Shown here: positions 16,201-24,635 of the stretch, piece after piece
Layout of the letters: each line of letters opens with the position of its first letter
How positions within the stretch are numbered: the first letter of the stretch is position 1
Origin: Pigmentiphaga sp. NML030171
GTDB taxonomy: Bacteria; Pseudomonadota; Gammaproteobacteria; Burkholderiales; Burkholderiaceae_B
NCBI RefSeq assembly: GCF_002188635.1
Contig: NZ_NINX01000039.1
Span: 186,001-250,000 of the forward strand
DNA length: 64,000 nucleotides
Reading direction: 5' to 3'
Program-made: the position numbers and the translations under genes
The notes under the pieces: generated by a model
The model's input: the letters and a program-made list of their open reading frames with translations, nothing else
The model's database searches: none
What the model was told of the DNA's origin: nothing

Positions 16201-16812
16201 GTGCGAAGCCTGATCACTGCCTTTTTCGTCATGCTGGCGGCCACGCTGTCCGGCTGCGGCTACAACGACCTGCAACGCGCGGACGAACAGGTCAAGGCCA
16301 GCTGGTCCGAGGTCCTGAACCAGTACCAGCGGCGCGCTGACCTCATCCCCAACCTGGTCAACACGGTCAAGGGCTATGCCAGCCACGAGCAGGATACGCT
16401 GACCGCCGTGGTCAACGCCCGCGCCCAGGCCACCGGCATCAACGCGACGCCCGAGCTGGTCAACGATCCCGAGGCCTTCGCCAAGTTCGATGCCGCCCAG
16501 CAGCAGCTGACTAGCGCGCTGTCGCGCCTGATGGTGGTGGTGGAGCGCTACCCGGACCTGAAGGCGAATGAGAACTTCCGCGACCTGCAGGCACAGCTCG
16601 AAGGCACCGAAAACCGGATCACCGTGGCCCGCAATCGCTACATCAAGTCGGTCCAGGACTACAACGTGATCGTGCGCTCGTTCCCGAGCAACCTGACCGC
16701 GAAGGCTTTCGGCTATCCGGTGAAGGCCAATTTCTCGGTGGCCAACGAAAGCGCCATTTCCACGCCGCCCACCGTCGACTTCGGCGGCAACAAGCCCGCG
16801 GGCGCCCGATGA
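16201..16812 (+). CDS. lemA: LemA-family lipoprotein
   Basis: 203 aa from a GTG start preceded by CAAGGAGAACAAG. The signal ends in a lipobox (TLSGC, Cys 19), so it should be an outer- or inner-membrane lipoprotein. The LemA pattern follows: NDLQRADEQVKASWSEVLNQYQRRADLIPNLV and long coiled helices with AENFRDLQAQLEGTENRI-type sequence. LemA genes are usually followed by TPM-domain genes, as here (4-bp overlap with the next). The biochemical role of the LemA/TPM module is unclear. Confidence 0.93.
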   Translation: MRSLITAFFVMLAATLSGCGYNDLQRADEQVKASWSEVLNQYQRRADLIPNLVNTVKGYASHEQDTLTAVVNARAQATGINATPELVNDPEAFAKFDAAQQQLTSALSRLMVVVERYPDLKANENFRDLQAQLEGTENRITVARNRYIKSVQDYNVIVRSFPSNLTAKAFGYPVKANFSVANESAISTPPTVDFGGNKPAGAR

Positions 16813-17720
16813 GCGCATGGCGGGCCTGGGGACGCCGGGCGTCGGCATGGCTGGCCGCCGGGCTTGCCGTGCTGTGGCTGGCTGCCGCGCCGGTCCAGGC
16901 CGCCAGCGATGGCCTGGTGGCGATTCCGCCGTTCGGCGGGCTGGTCACCGACCTGACCTCGACGCTGACCGCCGAGCAGCGCTCCGGACTGGAACAGCAA
17001 TTGCGGGCGTTCCAGGAGCGCAAGGGCAGCCAGGTCGCGATCCTGATCGTCCCCAGCACCGTGCCAGAGAGCATCGAGCAGTATTCGCTGCGGGTGGCCG
17101 AGGCCTGGAAGCCCGGCCGCAAGAACGTGGACGACGGCGTGCTGTTCCTGGTGGCCAAGGACGATCGGCGCATGCGGATCGAAGTGGGCTACGGACTGGA
17201 GGGGGTGCTGAACGATGCCACGGCGAACCGCATCCTGAACGAGATCGTCACGCCGCGATTCCGCGAGGGCGATTACTACGGTGGCATCTCCCAGGGAGCC
17301 GACCGCATCATGCGGCTCATCGACGGCGAACCGCTGCCGCCGCCGCCCCAGCGCGCCGCCCGGGAAGGCGGTGACCTGGAAGGCATCGCCCCCGTATTGC
17401 TGATCGTCGCGCTGGTGGCGGGCGGCATGCTGCGGCGTGCCCTGGGCAGGCTGCCGGGCGCGCTCGTGACCGGCGGTGTCGTGGGCGGCGCGGCCTGGCT
17501 GCTGTCCGGCGCGGTGGCCATCGCGATCCTGGGCGCCGTGCTGGCGTTCTTCTTCACCCTGGTGGGTGGCGGCTTCGCCGGCCTGCCGGGCGGCTACGGC
17601 GGCAGCCATCGCGGGGGCCGCGGAGGAGGGGGCTTTGGCGGCGGAGGATTCGGCGGCGGCGGCTTCGGTGGTGGTGGGGGCGGCGGCTTCGGTGGCGGCG
17701 GCGCTTCGGGACGGTGGTAG
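16809..17720 (+). CDS. TPM-domain (YgcG-family) protein with glycine-rich tail
   Basis: 303 aa. Signal peptide to about residue 31 (APVQA), then a TPM domain: VTDLTSTLTAEQRSGLEQQL, GSQVAILIVPST, NVDDGVLFLVAKDDRRMRIEVGYGLEG and the ATANRI segment. Two hydrophobic helices (about 192-255) anchor it, and the last 45 residues are almost pure Gly-Phe-Gly repeats. Known homologues are membrane proteins of unknown role, some suggested to have phosphatase-like activity. Overlaps LemA by ATGA, so the two products are probably made together. Confidence 0.92.
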   Translation: MSAWRAWGRRASAWLAAGLAVLWLAAAPVQAASDGLVAIPPFGGLVTDLTSTLTAEQRSGLEQQLRAFQERKGSQVAILIVPSTVPESIEQYSLRVAEAWKPGRKNVDDGVLFLVAKDDRRMRIEVGYGLEGVLNDATANRILNEIVTPRFREGDYYGGISQGADRIMRLIDGEPLPPPPQRAAREGGDLEGIAPVLLIVALVAGGMLRRALGRLPGALVTGGVVGGAAWLLSGAVAIAILGAVLAFFFTLVGGGFAGLPGGYGGSHRGGRGGGGFGGGGFGGGGFGGGGGGGFGGGGASGRW

Positions 17721-17722
17721 GC

Positions 17723-18217
17723 ATGGCGATCAAACGATTCCTCAAGCATCTGGTGACGACCCGCCGCGCGGCGCACCGGGCTTTCCCGGCCCGGTCGCTG
17801 GACCGCATCGAGCGAACCATCCGCGAGGTCGAGTCGCGCCATGACGGCCAGATCCGTTTCGTGGTCGAGGCCGCGCTGGACATGGGCCCGCTGTGGCAGC
17901 AGCAGTCGCCGCGGGAACGGGCGCTGGAAGTCTTCGCGCTGCAAGGCGTATGGGACACGCCCGACAACAACGGCATCCTTCTGTACGTGCTGATGGCCGA
18001 CCATGCGGTCGAGATCGTCTGCGACCGGGGCATCCACGCCTGCGAAACCGCCGGGACCTGGGAAGCCGTCTGCCGCGGCATCCAGGAGGCGTTTGCCCAG
18101 GGCCGCTACGAGCAGGGCGTGATCGAGGGTATCACCGCGCTGGGCGCCTCGCTGGCCCGGCACTACCCCGGCGCGTCCCGCGCCAACACGCTGCCCGATC
18201 GTCCGCGGATCATGTAG
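17723..18217 (+). CDS. Second TPM-domain protein, signal-less
   Basis: 164 aa. No signal peptide or membrane helix. The TPM core is visible in RIERTIREVESRHDGQIRFVVEAAL, GVWDTPDNNGILLYVLMADHAVEIVCDRGIH and the C-terminal GVIEGITALGASLARHYP. ATG 17723 follows the previous stop by 2 bp; a GTG at 17714 would overlap it. Pairing of a secreted Gly-tailed TPM protein with a short TPM protein behind LemA is a common gene order in proteobacteria. Confidence 0.88.
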   Translation: MAIKRFLKHLVTTRRAAHRAFPARSLDRIERTIREVESRHDGQIRFVVEAALDMGPLWQQQSPRERALEVFALQGVWDTPDNNGILLYVLMADHAVEIVCDRGIHACETAGTWEAVCRGIQEAFAQGRYEQGVIEGITALGASLARHYPGASRANTLPDRPRIM

Positions 18218-18239
18218 CGCTCAGGGGACGGCCGCGTCC

Positions 18240-18257
18240 CTTTCATGAAAGTGTCAC
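18240..18257 (+). promoter_or_regulatory. Pho box (PhoB site) upstream of PhoX
   Basis: CTTTCAT-GAAA-GTGTCAC is two 7-bp half-sites 4 bp apart and matches the E. coli Pho-box consensus (CTGTCAT-AAAT-CTGTCAC) at 14 of 18 positions. A -10-like TAGCAT is at 18268-18273, exactly 10 bp further, the spacing seen in PhoB-activated promoters. Predicted start point about 18280. Confidence 0.72.
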
Positions 18258-18259
18258 CC

Positions 18260-18299
18260 ATGCCTCCTAGCATTCGCCCAGACGCGAATCGGGAGGCAT
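18260..18299. promoter_or_regulatory. Long palindrome over the PhoX promoter start
   Basis: ATGCCTCC (18260-18267) pairs with GGAGGCAT (18292-18299), and inside them ATTCGC (18272-18277) pairs with GCGAAT (18284-18289). The structure covers the -10 and predicted start. It may be an operator or a 5' leader hairpin. Confidence 0.5.
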
Positions 18300-18375
18300 G
18301 ATTCCCTGGTTTCCGGAACCGGGATGCCGCCGTCGATTCGACGTTGCAACGCACCCCTCCTTGGAAACCAGAACA

Positions 18376-20346
18376 ATGTCCGATACGTTACTCAACAACT
18401 CGCGCCGCCAGGCGCTCAAGTTCCTGGCCGGCGCGCCCGCCATGCTGCCTCTCGGGACGGTCACCGCGTCCCTGCTGGCCGCCTGTGGCGGGGACGACGA
18501 TCCCATCACGCCCACGCCCCAGCCGTCCGCGGATTTCGTGTCGGCCTCGTTCACCTCCACCCCCGCGCCGTCGCTGTCCAATCCGGCGGCGATGGCCACG
18601 ACCACCGTGAACTCCACCCTGACGGTGAAGCTGAGCGACGGCAGTTCCCACGCCTACAAGCTGGCGTACCAGCCGTTCTTCATCACCGGCGACATGGTCT
18701 CGGATGGCAAGGGCGGCAAGATCCTGGCCGGCGGCTACGTCGACATCAACAACAAGCCGATCATCGACAAGTCGGTGGCAGGCAAGGAACGCCAGATCTT
18801 CTCGGACTCGCCGGACGGCACCTCGCTGCTCGCGCTGTCCAACGCCAACGTCCCGGGCATCAAGGGCAAGGCCGTGTTCGCCGTGGTGCAGTTCGAGTAC
18901 ACGACGCGCGACCAGAGCGGCGCCGATACCTACGGCACGCTGCCGTCGCCCATCGCCGTCCTGACCCTGGACCAGGACCAGGCCACCGGCAAGCTGAGCC
19001 TGGTCAAGTACCACAACGTCGACACCTCGGCGGCGCATGGCCTGTGGATCACTTGTGGCGCGAGCCTGTCGCCCTGGAACACCCACCTGTCTAGCGAGGA
19101 GTACGAACCGGATGCTCCTTTCGTTTCGACCAACGCCCAGTTCAAGGCCTTCAGCAAGAACCTGTACGGCGACGAGACCAAGGCCCGCCCCTACCACTAT
19201 GGCCACATTCCCGAAGTCACGGTGAATCCGGACGGCACGGGTTCGATCAAGAAGCACTATTGCATGGGGCGGATCTCGCACGAGCTGATCCAGGTGATGC
19301 CCGACAACCGCACGGTGCTGATGGGCGACGACGCCACCAACAGCGGCCTGTTCGTGTTCGTGGCGGACAAGGAGAAGGACCTGTCGGCGGGCACGCTGTA
19401 TGTCGCCAAGCTGGGGTCCGGTTTCTCGGTCGACCCGGCCGCGCCCGGCGCCAACCTGACCTGGATCAAGCTGGGCCACGCCACCAGCGCGGAGATCGAG
19501 CAGATGGCCAACACGCTCGATCCCGAGGACATCATGACGGTGCTCAAGTCCGATCCCTCGGACGCGACCTATACGAAGATCTTCTCGAACGGCGCGGCAA
19601 ACTGGGTCAAGGTCAAGCCTGGCATGGAGAAGGCCGCCGCCTTCCTGGAGACGCACCGCTACGCCTATCTGATGGGCGGCAGCATGGGCTTCACCAAGAT
19701 GGAGGGCACCACGGTCAACATCAAGGACAAGGTGGCCTACTCGGCCCTGCAGAACATCCAGGACTCCATGGTCAAGGGCAATGCCAAGGGCTGGAACGAG
19801 CAAAGCGGCATCGCGCTGGACAAGGCGCTGATCGCCGGCGGCGTGCTGGCCCATACCCTGGCCGGCGGCCAGAAAGACCAGACCGGCGCGGCCATCAACA
19901 GCGAATGGATGCCGGTGCACACCAGGATGCTGCTGGTGGGCGAGGATATCGCGGCCGACGCCTTGGGCAACAAGGCCAACCCGGAACTGGTGGCCAACCC
20001 GGACAACCTCAAGTTCTCGGAAAAACTGCGCACGCTGTTCATCGGCGAGGACAGCGGCTCGCACGTGAACAACTTCCTGTGGGCCTACAACGTCGACACC
20101 AAGTCGCTGTCGCGGCTGCTGTCGGTACCCGCGGGCGGCGAGTCGACCGGCCTGCACGCCGTGGACGAGATCAACGGCTGGACCTACATCATGAGCAACT
20201 TCCAGCACGCCGGTGACTGGAGCTCGCTGCACGACAAGGTCAAGGACACGCTGGATCCGCTGATCCGCTCCAACTACAAGGACCGCTTCGGCGCCGCGGT
20301 GGGGTACCTGACCGCCGATCCCACGAGCATCAAGCTCAAGGGTTGA
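18376..20346 (+). CDS. PhoX-family (DUF839) secreted phosphatase, Tat lipoprotein-type signal
   Basis: 656 aa. A twin-arginine signal (NNSRRQALKFL, Arg 10-11) runs into a lipobox-like LLAAC (Cys 37), so it may be a Tat-exported lipoprotein. The DUF839 beta-propeller domain fills the rest, with motifs such as HGLWITCGASLSPWNTHLSSEE, CMGRISHELIQVMPD and LFIGEDSGSHVNNFLWAY. PhoX enzymes are Ca/Fe phosphomonoesterases induced by phosphate lack. ATG 18376 is chosen because it puts the RR motif at the N-terminus; an in-frame ATG at 18298 has an RBS too close to it. A Pho box lies upstream. Its 3' end overlaps the convergent Usp gene by 11 bp. Confidence 0.9.
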   Translation: MSDTLLNNSRRQALKFLAGAPAMLPLGTVTASLLAACGGDDDPITPTPQPSADFVSASFTSTPAPSLSNPAAMATTTVNSTLTVKLSDGSSHAYKLAYQPFFITGDMVSDGKGGKILAGGYVDINNKPIIDKSVAGKERQIFSDSPDGTSLLALSNANVPGIKGKAVFAVVQFEYTTRDQSGADTYGTLPSPIAVLTLDQDQATGKLSLVKYHNVDTSAAHGLWITCGASLSPWNTHLSSEEYEPDAPFVSTNAQFKAFSKNLYGDETKARPYHYGHIPEVTVNPDGTGSIKKHYCMGRISHELIQVMPDNRTVLMGDDATNSGLFVFVADKEKDLSAGTLYVAKLGSGFSVDPAAPGANLTWIKLGHATSAEIEQMANTLDPEDIMTVLKSDPSDATYTKIFSNGAANWVKVKPGMEKAAAFLETHRYAYLMGGSMGFTKMEGTTVNIKDKVAYSALQNIQDSMVKGNAKGWNEQSGIALDKALIAGGVLAHTLAGGQKDQTGAAINSEWMPVHTRMLLVGEDIAADALGNKANPELVANPDNLKFSEKLRTLFIGEDSGSHVNNFLWAYNVDTKSLSRLLSVPAGGESTGLHAVDEINGWTYIMSNFQHAGDWSSLHDKVKDTLDPLIRSNYKDRFGAAVGYLTADPTSIKLKG

Positions 20347-20824
20347 CGGCCGGGGAGCCCGGGCCGGCTTCGCCGCCGGCCTCGGGCTGCCGCACCAGCA
20401 GCACCGGCACCGGCGCCTCGCGCAGGATCTTCTCGGCGCTGCTGCCCAGCACCATGCGGGGCAGGCCGCGCCGGCCGTGGGTGCCGATCACGATCAGGTC
20501 CGCCGGCCATGTGCGCGCTTCCTGGATGACCAAGTCGTGCACGGGGCCGGCGAAATTGTCGTGCAGCACCGTATCCGCCGCGATGCCGGCGGCCTTCGCC
20601 TTGGCCTCGGCCTGCTGGATCAGTTCGGCGCCGTTGGCGCGCAGGACGTTGATCCAGTCGGAATAGGCGGCGTAGGCGCCCATGGAACCGGCCAGCGACA
20701 ACTCGTCGATCACGTGCATCAGGCGCAACTGCCCCTTGGTCAGCGCGGCGATGCGCAGGGCCTCGTCCAGCCCGCGGTTGGAGGTGGGGCTGCCGTCGAC
20801 GGGAACGAGTATGCGCTGGTACAT
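20336..20824 (-). CDS. Universal stress protein, single UspA domain
   Basis: 162 aa. Starts MYQRILVPVDGSPTSNRGLDEAL and ends with the nucleotide-loop motif VIGTHGRRGLPRMVLGSSAEKILREAPVPVLLVR, so it is probably an ATP-binding type. The extra C-terminal tail (about 15 residues, Gly/Pro-rich) overlaps the convergent PhoX gene. It is the last gene of a three-gene minus-strand set with the secreted small protein and the tandem Usp gene, under a predicted FNR/ANR site. Confidence 0.93.
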   Translation of the reverse strand: MYQRILVPVDGSPTSNRGLDEALRIAALTKGQLRLMHVIDELSLAGSMGAYAAYSDWINVLRANGAELIQQAEAKAKAAGIAADTVLHDNFAGPVHDLVIQEARTWPADLIVIGTHGRRGLPRMVLGSSAEKILREAPVPVLLVRQPEAGGEAGPGSPAVNP

Positions 20825-20857
20825 GGGGATGCTCCTGGTTCGTGGTGACCGCTCGGG

Positions 20858-21256
20858 TCAGAAATAGAAGGAAACCTCGGCACGCCCCGAGGCCGGGACG
20901 CGGACCTGGCGGCTTTGCCGGGCCGATCCGTACTCCGCATCGATGCGGTAGTCGCCCGGCGCGAGCCGGGCCAACAGGTAGGGGCCCTGGGTGGTCACGG
21001 ACAGGACGTCCTTGCCGCCGCTGTCGCGGATGGCCACGCGTACGTCGGCTACGTATTCACCGCTCTTGGCGGCCGCCAGCACGCGCAGGCTGTAGTCCTT
21101 CATGCCCCGGATGGCGGCCGACTCGTCCTGGCCCACGCCGCCCGTCACGTAGGCGATGCCGTTCTGTTCGCCCTTGTCCATCGCCTGGCCGGCCAACGGC
21201 CACGCGGCCGCCAGCGCCAGCGCCAGCGGCGCCGCCCATCGTAGGTTCTGCTTCAT
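20858..21256 (-). CDS. Small secreted carboxypeptidase-regulatory-like domain protein
   Basis: 132 aa. Signal peptide MKQNLRWAAPLALALAAAWPLAGQAM, then a beta-rich domain: GIAYVTGGVGQDE, VADVRVAIRDSGGKDVLSVTTQGPYLLARLAPGDYRIDAEYGS, ending VSFYF. This is the pattern of carboxypeptidase regulatory-like (transthyretin-type) domains found in periplasmic proteins. AAGGAG is well placed for ATG 21256, which is preferred to the upstream in-frame ATG at 21286. Being in a hypoxia/stress operon, it may be an envelope stress protein; the function is unknown. Confidence 0.75.
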   Translation of the reverse strand: MKQNLRWAAPLALALAAAWPLAGQAMDKGEQNGIAYVTGGVGQDESAAIRGMKDYSLRVLAAAKSGEYVADVRVAIRDSGGKDVLSVTTQGPYLLARLAPGDYRIDAEYGSARQSRQVRVPASGRAEVSFYF

Positions 21257-21299
21257 GATGCTGCTCCTTGCCGATCTCCGGGCCACGCGGGCCCATGTA

Positions 21300-22139
21300 T
21301 CAATGGGAAAACAGGACCGGCACGGTCATCGACTCCAACAAGGTCCGAGTCGTGCCGCCCAGGACCGCCTCCCGCACGCGGCTGTGGCCGTAGGCGCCCA
21401 TCACGATCAGGTCGCAGGCGTTGTCGGCGGCCGCGTTCAGGATGCAATTGCCGATTCCTATCCCCGCGCTTTCGCGCACCGTTTCCTGCGGGATGGGATA
21501 TTGCCGTCCGGCGCAGTAGGCCAGGAAGTCGGCTCGCTTGGTCTGGGCCGCCTGCTCCGGTTCGGACGGCGGGTCGACCCGCAGCGCGAACAGTTCGGTG
21601 GCTTCTTCCAGGATGGGGCCGGCATCGGCCAGTGCGCGGGCCGACTCGCGGCGTTCGTCCCAGCAGAAAAGCACGCGGCGGCCGATGGCGTTGAATTCGC
21701 CCACCGATGGCCACATCAGGAGCGGACGGCCCGCGCCCAGCATCACGGTGGCCAGCAGGACCGGCATTTGTTGCGGCCCCGGGTCGGCATCGTCGGGCTG
21801 GCTCATGACCAGCAGATCGCAATAACGCGCCTGCTCGCACAGGACGTTCTCGGCAAGGCCATTGCCGGTGCGCCAGTGCGCCGTCACGCCGGTCTCGCCA
21901 GCGACTTCCTGCAACAGGGCCTCGGTGGCGGCGCGGTCGTCGTCCACGCGCTGGCGCAGCATGCGATTGACGTCGTCGGAAACGAAGAAACCTTCGTAGA
22001 GGTAGGGAAGGGGGCGGCCGAAGCTGGCGTGGATGCCGACCAGCGTGGCATCGTGCTCGGCGGCCAGTTGCGCCGCGGCGCGTACGCGCCGCCTGCAGCC
22101 CCGGTCCAGATCCAGATGAACTGCGATACGTCCCAGCAT
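21300..22139 (-). CDS. Tandem-domain universal stress protein
   Basis: 279 aa with two UspA folds. The first (1-135) begins MLGRIAVHLDLDRG and lacks a clear ATP loop. The second ends DLIVMGAYGHSRVREAVLGGTTRTLLESMTVPVLFSH, the usual nucleotide-loop region. First gene of the set; 43 bp separates it from the small secreted protein gene. Promoter elements upstream on the minus strand match a class II FNR/ANR arrangement (see 22170-22211). E. coli UspE and many anaerobically induced Usp proteins have this double-domain form. Confidence 0.92.
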   Translation of the reverse strand: MLGRIAVHLDLDRGCRRRVRAAAQLAAEHDATLVGIHASFGRPLPYLYEGFFVSDDVNRMLRQRVDDDRAATEALLQEVAGETGVTAHWRTGNGLAENVLCEQARYCDLLVMSQPDDADPGPQQMPVLLATVMLGAGRPLLMWPSVGEFNAIGRRVLFCWDERRESARALADAGPILEEATELFALRVDPPSEPEQAAQTKRADFLAYCAGRQYPIPQETVRESAGIGIGNCILNAAADNACDLIVMGAYGHSRVREAVLGGTTRTLLESMTVPVLFSH

Positions 22140-22169
22140 ATGCGCCTCCAGCCGTGAGTGGATGACTCC

Positions 22170-22211
22170 ATCCTAGCCGCGACGCGATGCGTGAACCTTG
22201 ATCTGGCTCAA
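22170..22211 (-). promoter_or_regulatory. FNR/ANR box and -10 for the universal-stress operon
   Basis: TTGAT-CTGG-CTCAA at 22198-22211 differs from the FNR/ANR consensus TTGAT-N4-ATCAA at one position. On the minus strand a -10-like TAGGAT is at 22175-22170. If transcription starts about 22163, the box centre is at -41.5, the textbook class II activation position. Confidence 0.72.
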
Positions 22212-22320
22212 GTCCGCCGCACGCGTGGGCGACGGTGGCAACTCATAAATAGTCTGGTACGAAAAAAGCCAAAAGGAAAGGGCGCTGGCGGGAGAGTTGG
22301 TAACCAGAACTGAACGGGTG

Positions 22321-23586
22321 CTAGACCGCCGCCGCGCGCCGCGCCAGCAGGATGGCATTGGCCGCCGCCAGCGCCAGCGGGACGGTCACCAGGCCGATGA
22401 AGCCGTTCCAGCCGGCCAGGTCCAGCGCGTAGCCGCCGCCCAGCCCGATCAGGCTGGATCCGCAGTAGTACCCGAACAGATACAGGGAAGACGCCTGGGC
22501 ACGGCCTTGCCGGGCTGCGCGCGCGACCCAGGAACTGCAGATCGAGTGCGCGCCGAAGAAGCCGAAGGTCAGCACGGCCATCCCGAGAACCAGCAGCCAC
22601 AGGTTGTCCGACAGGGTCAGCAGCGCGCCGGCCAATTGCAGCAGGACGCCCGCCGCCATGACGCGGCCATGTCCCAGGCGCGCGGCCAGGTCGCCCATCC
22701 AGGCGGAACTGACGATGCCCGCCAGGTAGACCACCGACACCATGCCGACCACGGCGTGGCTGAGCGAGAACGGCGGGGCGAGCAGCCGGAAGCCGATGTA
22801 GTTGTACACGGCGACGAAACCGCCCATCAGCAGGAAGCCCTGGGCGAACAGCCGCAGCATGGCGGGATTGCGCAGATGGGACCGGAAGCTGCCCAGGGCG
22901 CCGGCCAGGTCCAGCGCGCGCGGCTTGAAATGCCGCGACGCGGGCAATGTCCTCCAGAACAGCACCGCCCCGGCGAAGCCGATCAGGCCGATGACCAGGG
23001 CCGCGACGCGCCAGCCGTGGCCGTCGGCGATCACGCCGGCCAGCAGGCGGCCGGACATCCCGCCGATGGCGGAGCCGCCGATGTACAGGCCCATGGCCAG
23101 GCCGGCGGCGCGGGGCTCCATTTCCTCGCCCACGTAGGCCATGGCGACGGCCGGCAGGCCGCTCAGGGTGATGCCCATCAAGGCGCGCAGCGTCAGCAGC
23201 GCCGGCCATTGCGGAAAGAGGGTCATCGCGGTGGTCAGGGTCGCCGAGCCCAGCAGCGAGGCGAACATCAGCGTGCGCCGGCCCAGCCGCTCGGACACCG
23301 CGCTGGCTGCCAGCATGGAGATGGCCAGCAGGGCGGTCGACAGCGACAGCGCCAGGCTGCTGGCGGCGGCCGACAGGCCGAAATCATGGGCGAACAGCGG
23401 CATCAGCGGCTGGACGAAATACAGCAGCGAAAAAGTCGAGAAGCCGGAAGCGAACAGCGCGACCACCGCGCGCCAGAAGGCCGGCGTGCCGCGTTCGATG
23501 TGGCCGGGCGGCTGGGCCGGCACGGCCGGTGAAACGGTGGTATCCGCGCGAGACAGAGGGGCGCCGGCGGGCGGAGCGGAAGACAT
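22321..23586 (-). CDS. MFS transporter, YnfM-like
   Basis: 421 aa, 12 predicted helices after a 35-residue cytoplasmic N-terminus. Motif A-type loop is SERLGRRTLMFASLL, and the second-half copy is GDLAARLGHGRVMAAG. It resembles the YnfM subgroup of drug/metabolite efflux MFS proteins. It is divergent from a LysR gene 94 bp away, as ynfM and ynfL are in E. coli, and is probably controlled by it. Export substrate unknown. Confidence 0.88.
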   Translation of the reverse strand: MSSAPPAGAPLSRADTTVSPAVPAQPPGHIERGTPAFWRAVVALFASGFSTFSLLYFVQPLMPLFAHDFGLSAAASSLALSLSTALLAISMLAASAVSERLGRRTLMFASLLGSATLTTAMTLFPQWPALLTLRALMGITLSGLPAVAMAYVGEEMEPRAAGLAMGLYIGGSAIGGMSGRLLAGVIADGHGWRVAALVIGLIGFAGAVLFWRTLPASRHFKPRALDLAGALGSFRSHLRNPAMLRLFAQGFLLMGGFVAVYNYIGFRLLAPPFSLSHAVVGMVSVVYLAGIVSSAWMGDLAARLGHGRVMAAGVLLQLAGALLTLSDNLWLLVLGMAVLTFGFFGAHSICSSWVARAARQGRAQASSLYLFGYYCGSSLIGLGGGYALDLAGWNGFIGLVTVPLALAAANAILLARRAAAV

Positions 23587-23680
23587 GGCAGTCGAGCAAG
23601 TGACGTTCTAGGGGTTAACTCTAGGCCTTTTGTCTGATATCGTCCAATACTGAAATCATGCCCAGTAATATCCAATCCCT
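23587..23680. promoter_or_regulatory. Divergent MFS/LysR control region
   Basis: AT-rich 94 bp for this genome. It contains two TCCAAT copies (23648 and 23669 regions), a GATATC palindrome near 23637, and a short GTTAAC near 23615. LysR proteins often bind T-N11-A sites in such gaps, but I could not settle on one site. Confidence 0.35.
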
Positions 23681-24589
23681 ATGATAGATCTGCGCCGGGT
23701 AAGGTATTTCGTGGCGGTGGCCGAGGAACTGCATTTCGGCCGGGCAGCGGCCCGGCTGGGCATTTCCCAGCCGCCGCTGAGCCAGCAATTGCAGGCCCTG
23801 GAGCAGGACCTGGGAGCGCGGCTGCTCCACCGCAACAAGCGACAGGTTTCCCTGACCGAGGCAGGCCAGCTGTTCCTGCCCGAGGCCCGCGCGCTGCTGG
23901 CCCAGGCCGAACGCGCGGCATCCATCGCGGCGCGTGCCGCGCGGGGCGAACTGGGCACGCTGCGCGTGGGTTTCACCGAAAGCGCGGTCCTGACGGGGGC
24001 GCTGCCCAACCTGTTGTCGCGTTTCCGCGAACGCCATCCGGCCGTGGCGGTGCAATTGATCGAAGAGACCAGCCAGGAACAGATCCAGGCCCTGCTGGAC
24101 GGACGCAGCGACGTGGGATTCATGCGCCTGCCCGCCAGCGGCGCCTTTCCCGCGGAACTCGACGCGCATCCGCTGTTGTCCGATCCGCTGGTCGCGGTCT
24201 TGCCGCGCCGGCACCGGCTGGCCGGCGCCAGCGAGGCGCTGGGCGTTGCCGAACTGGCCCAGGAACCCTTTGTCTTCTTCGCTCCCGGCGCGGGCACCGG
24301 CGTCTACAGCCAGGCACTGAACCTGTGCCGGGCGGCGGGCTACGCGCCCCGCATCGCCCAGGAGGCCCGGGAAGTGGTGACCATCGCGGGGCTGGTGGCG
24401 GCGCGGCTGGGCGTCTCCATCCTGCCGGCCTCGGTGCGCCGGCTGGACGTGGCCGGCGTGGTCATCCGGACGCTGCGCGAACCCGAGGCCGCTTCGAAGC
24501 TGTGGCTGGCCAGCCGGCGCGACGGCGCCTCGGCCACCGGGGCCGCTTTCCGGCGCCTGGCGGTGGGGCCGCAGCCCGCCTCCTTATAA
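23681..24589 (+). CDS. LysR-family regulator
   Basis: 302 aa. N-terminal winged HTH: MIDLRRVRYFVAVAEELHFGRAAARLGISQPPLSQQLQALEQDLG. The effector domain starts GELGTLRVGFTESAVLTGALP, typical of the subgroup that responds to aromatic or small organic effectors (BenM/CatR/YnfL side). Divergent from the MFS gene, which is its probable target. The next gene, FecR-like, starts 46 bp downstream on the same strand. Confidence 0.93.
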   Translation: MIDLRRVRYFVAVAEELHFGRAAARLGISQPPLSQQLQALEQDLGARLLHRNKRQVSLTEAGQLFLPEARALLAQAERAASIAARAARGELGTLRVGFTESAVLTGALPNLLSRFRERHPAVAVQLIEETSQEQIQALLDGRSDVGFMRLPASGAFPAELDAHPLLSDPLVAVLPRRHRLAGASEALGVAELAQEPFVFFAPGAGTGVYSQALNLCRAAGYAPRIAQEAREVVTIAGLVAARLGVSILPASVRRLDVAGVVIRTLREPEAASKLWLASRRDGASATGAAFRRLAVGPQPASL

Positions 24590-24635
24590 TCGTCCCACCG
24601 TACCGAATTCCGCTCCCGCCTCCCGCCGCATCGCC

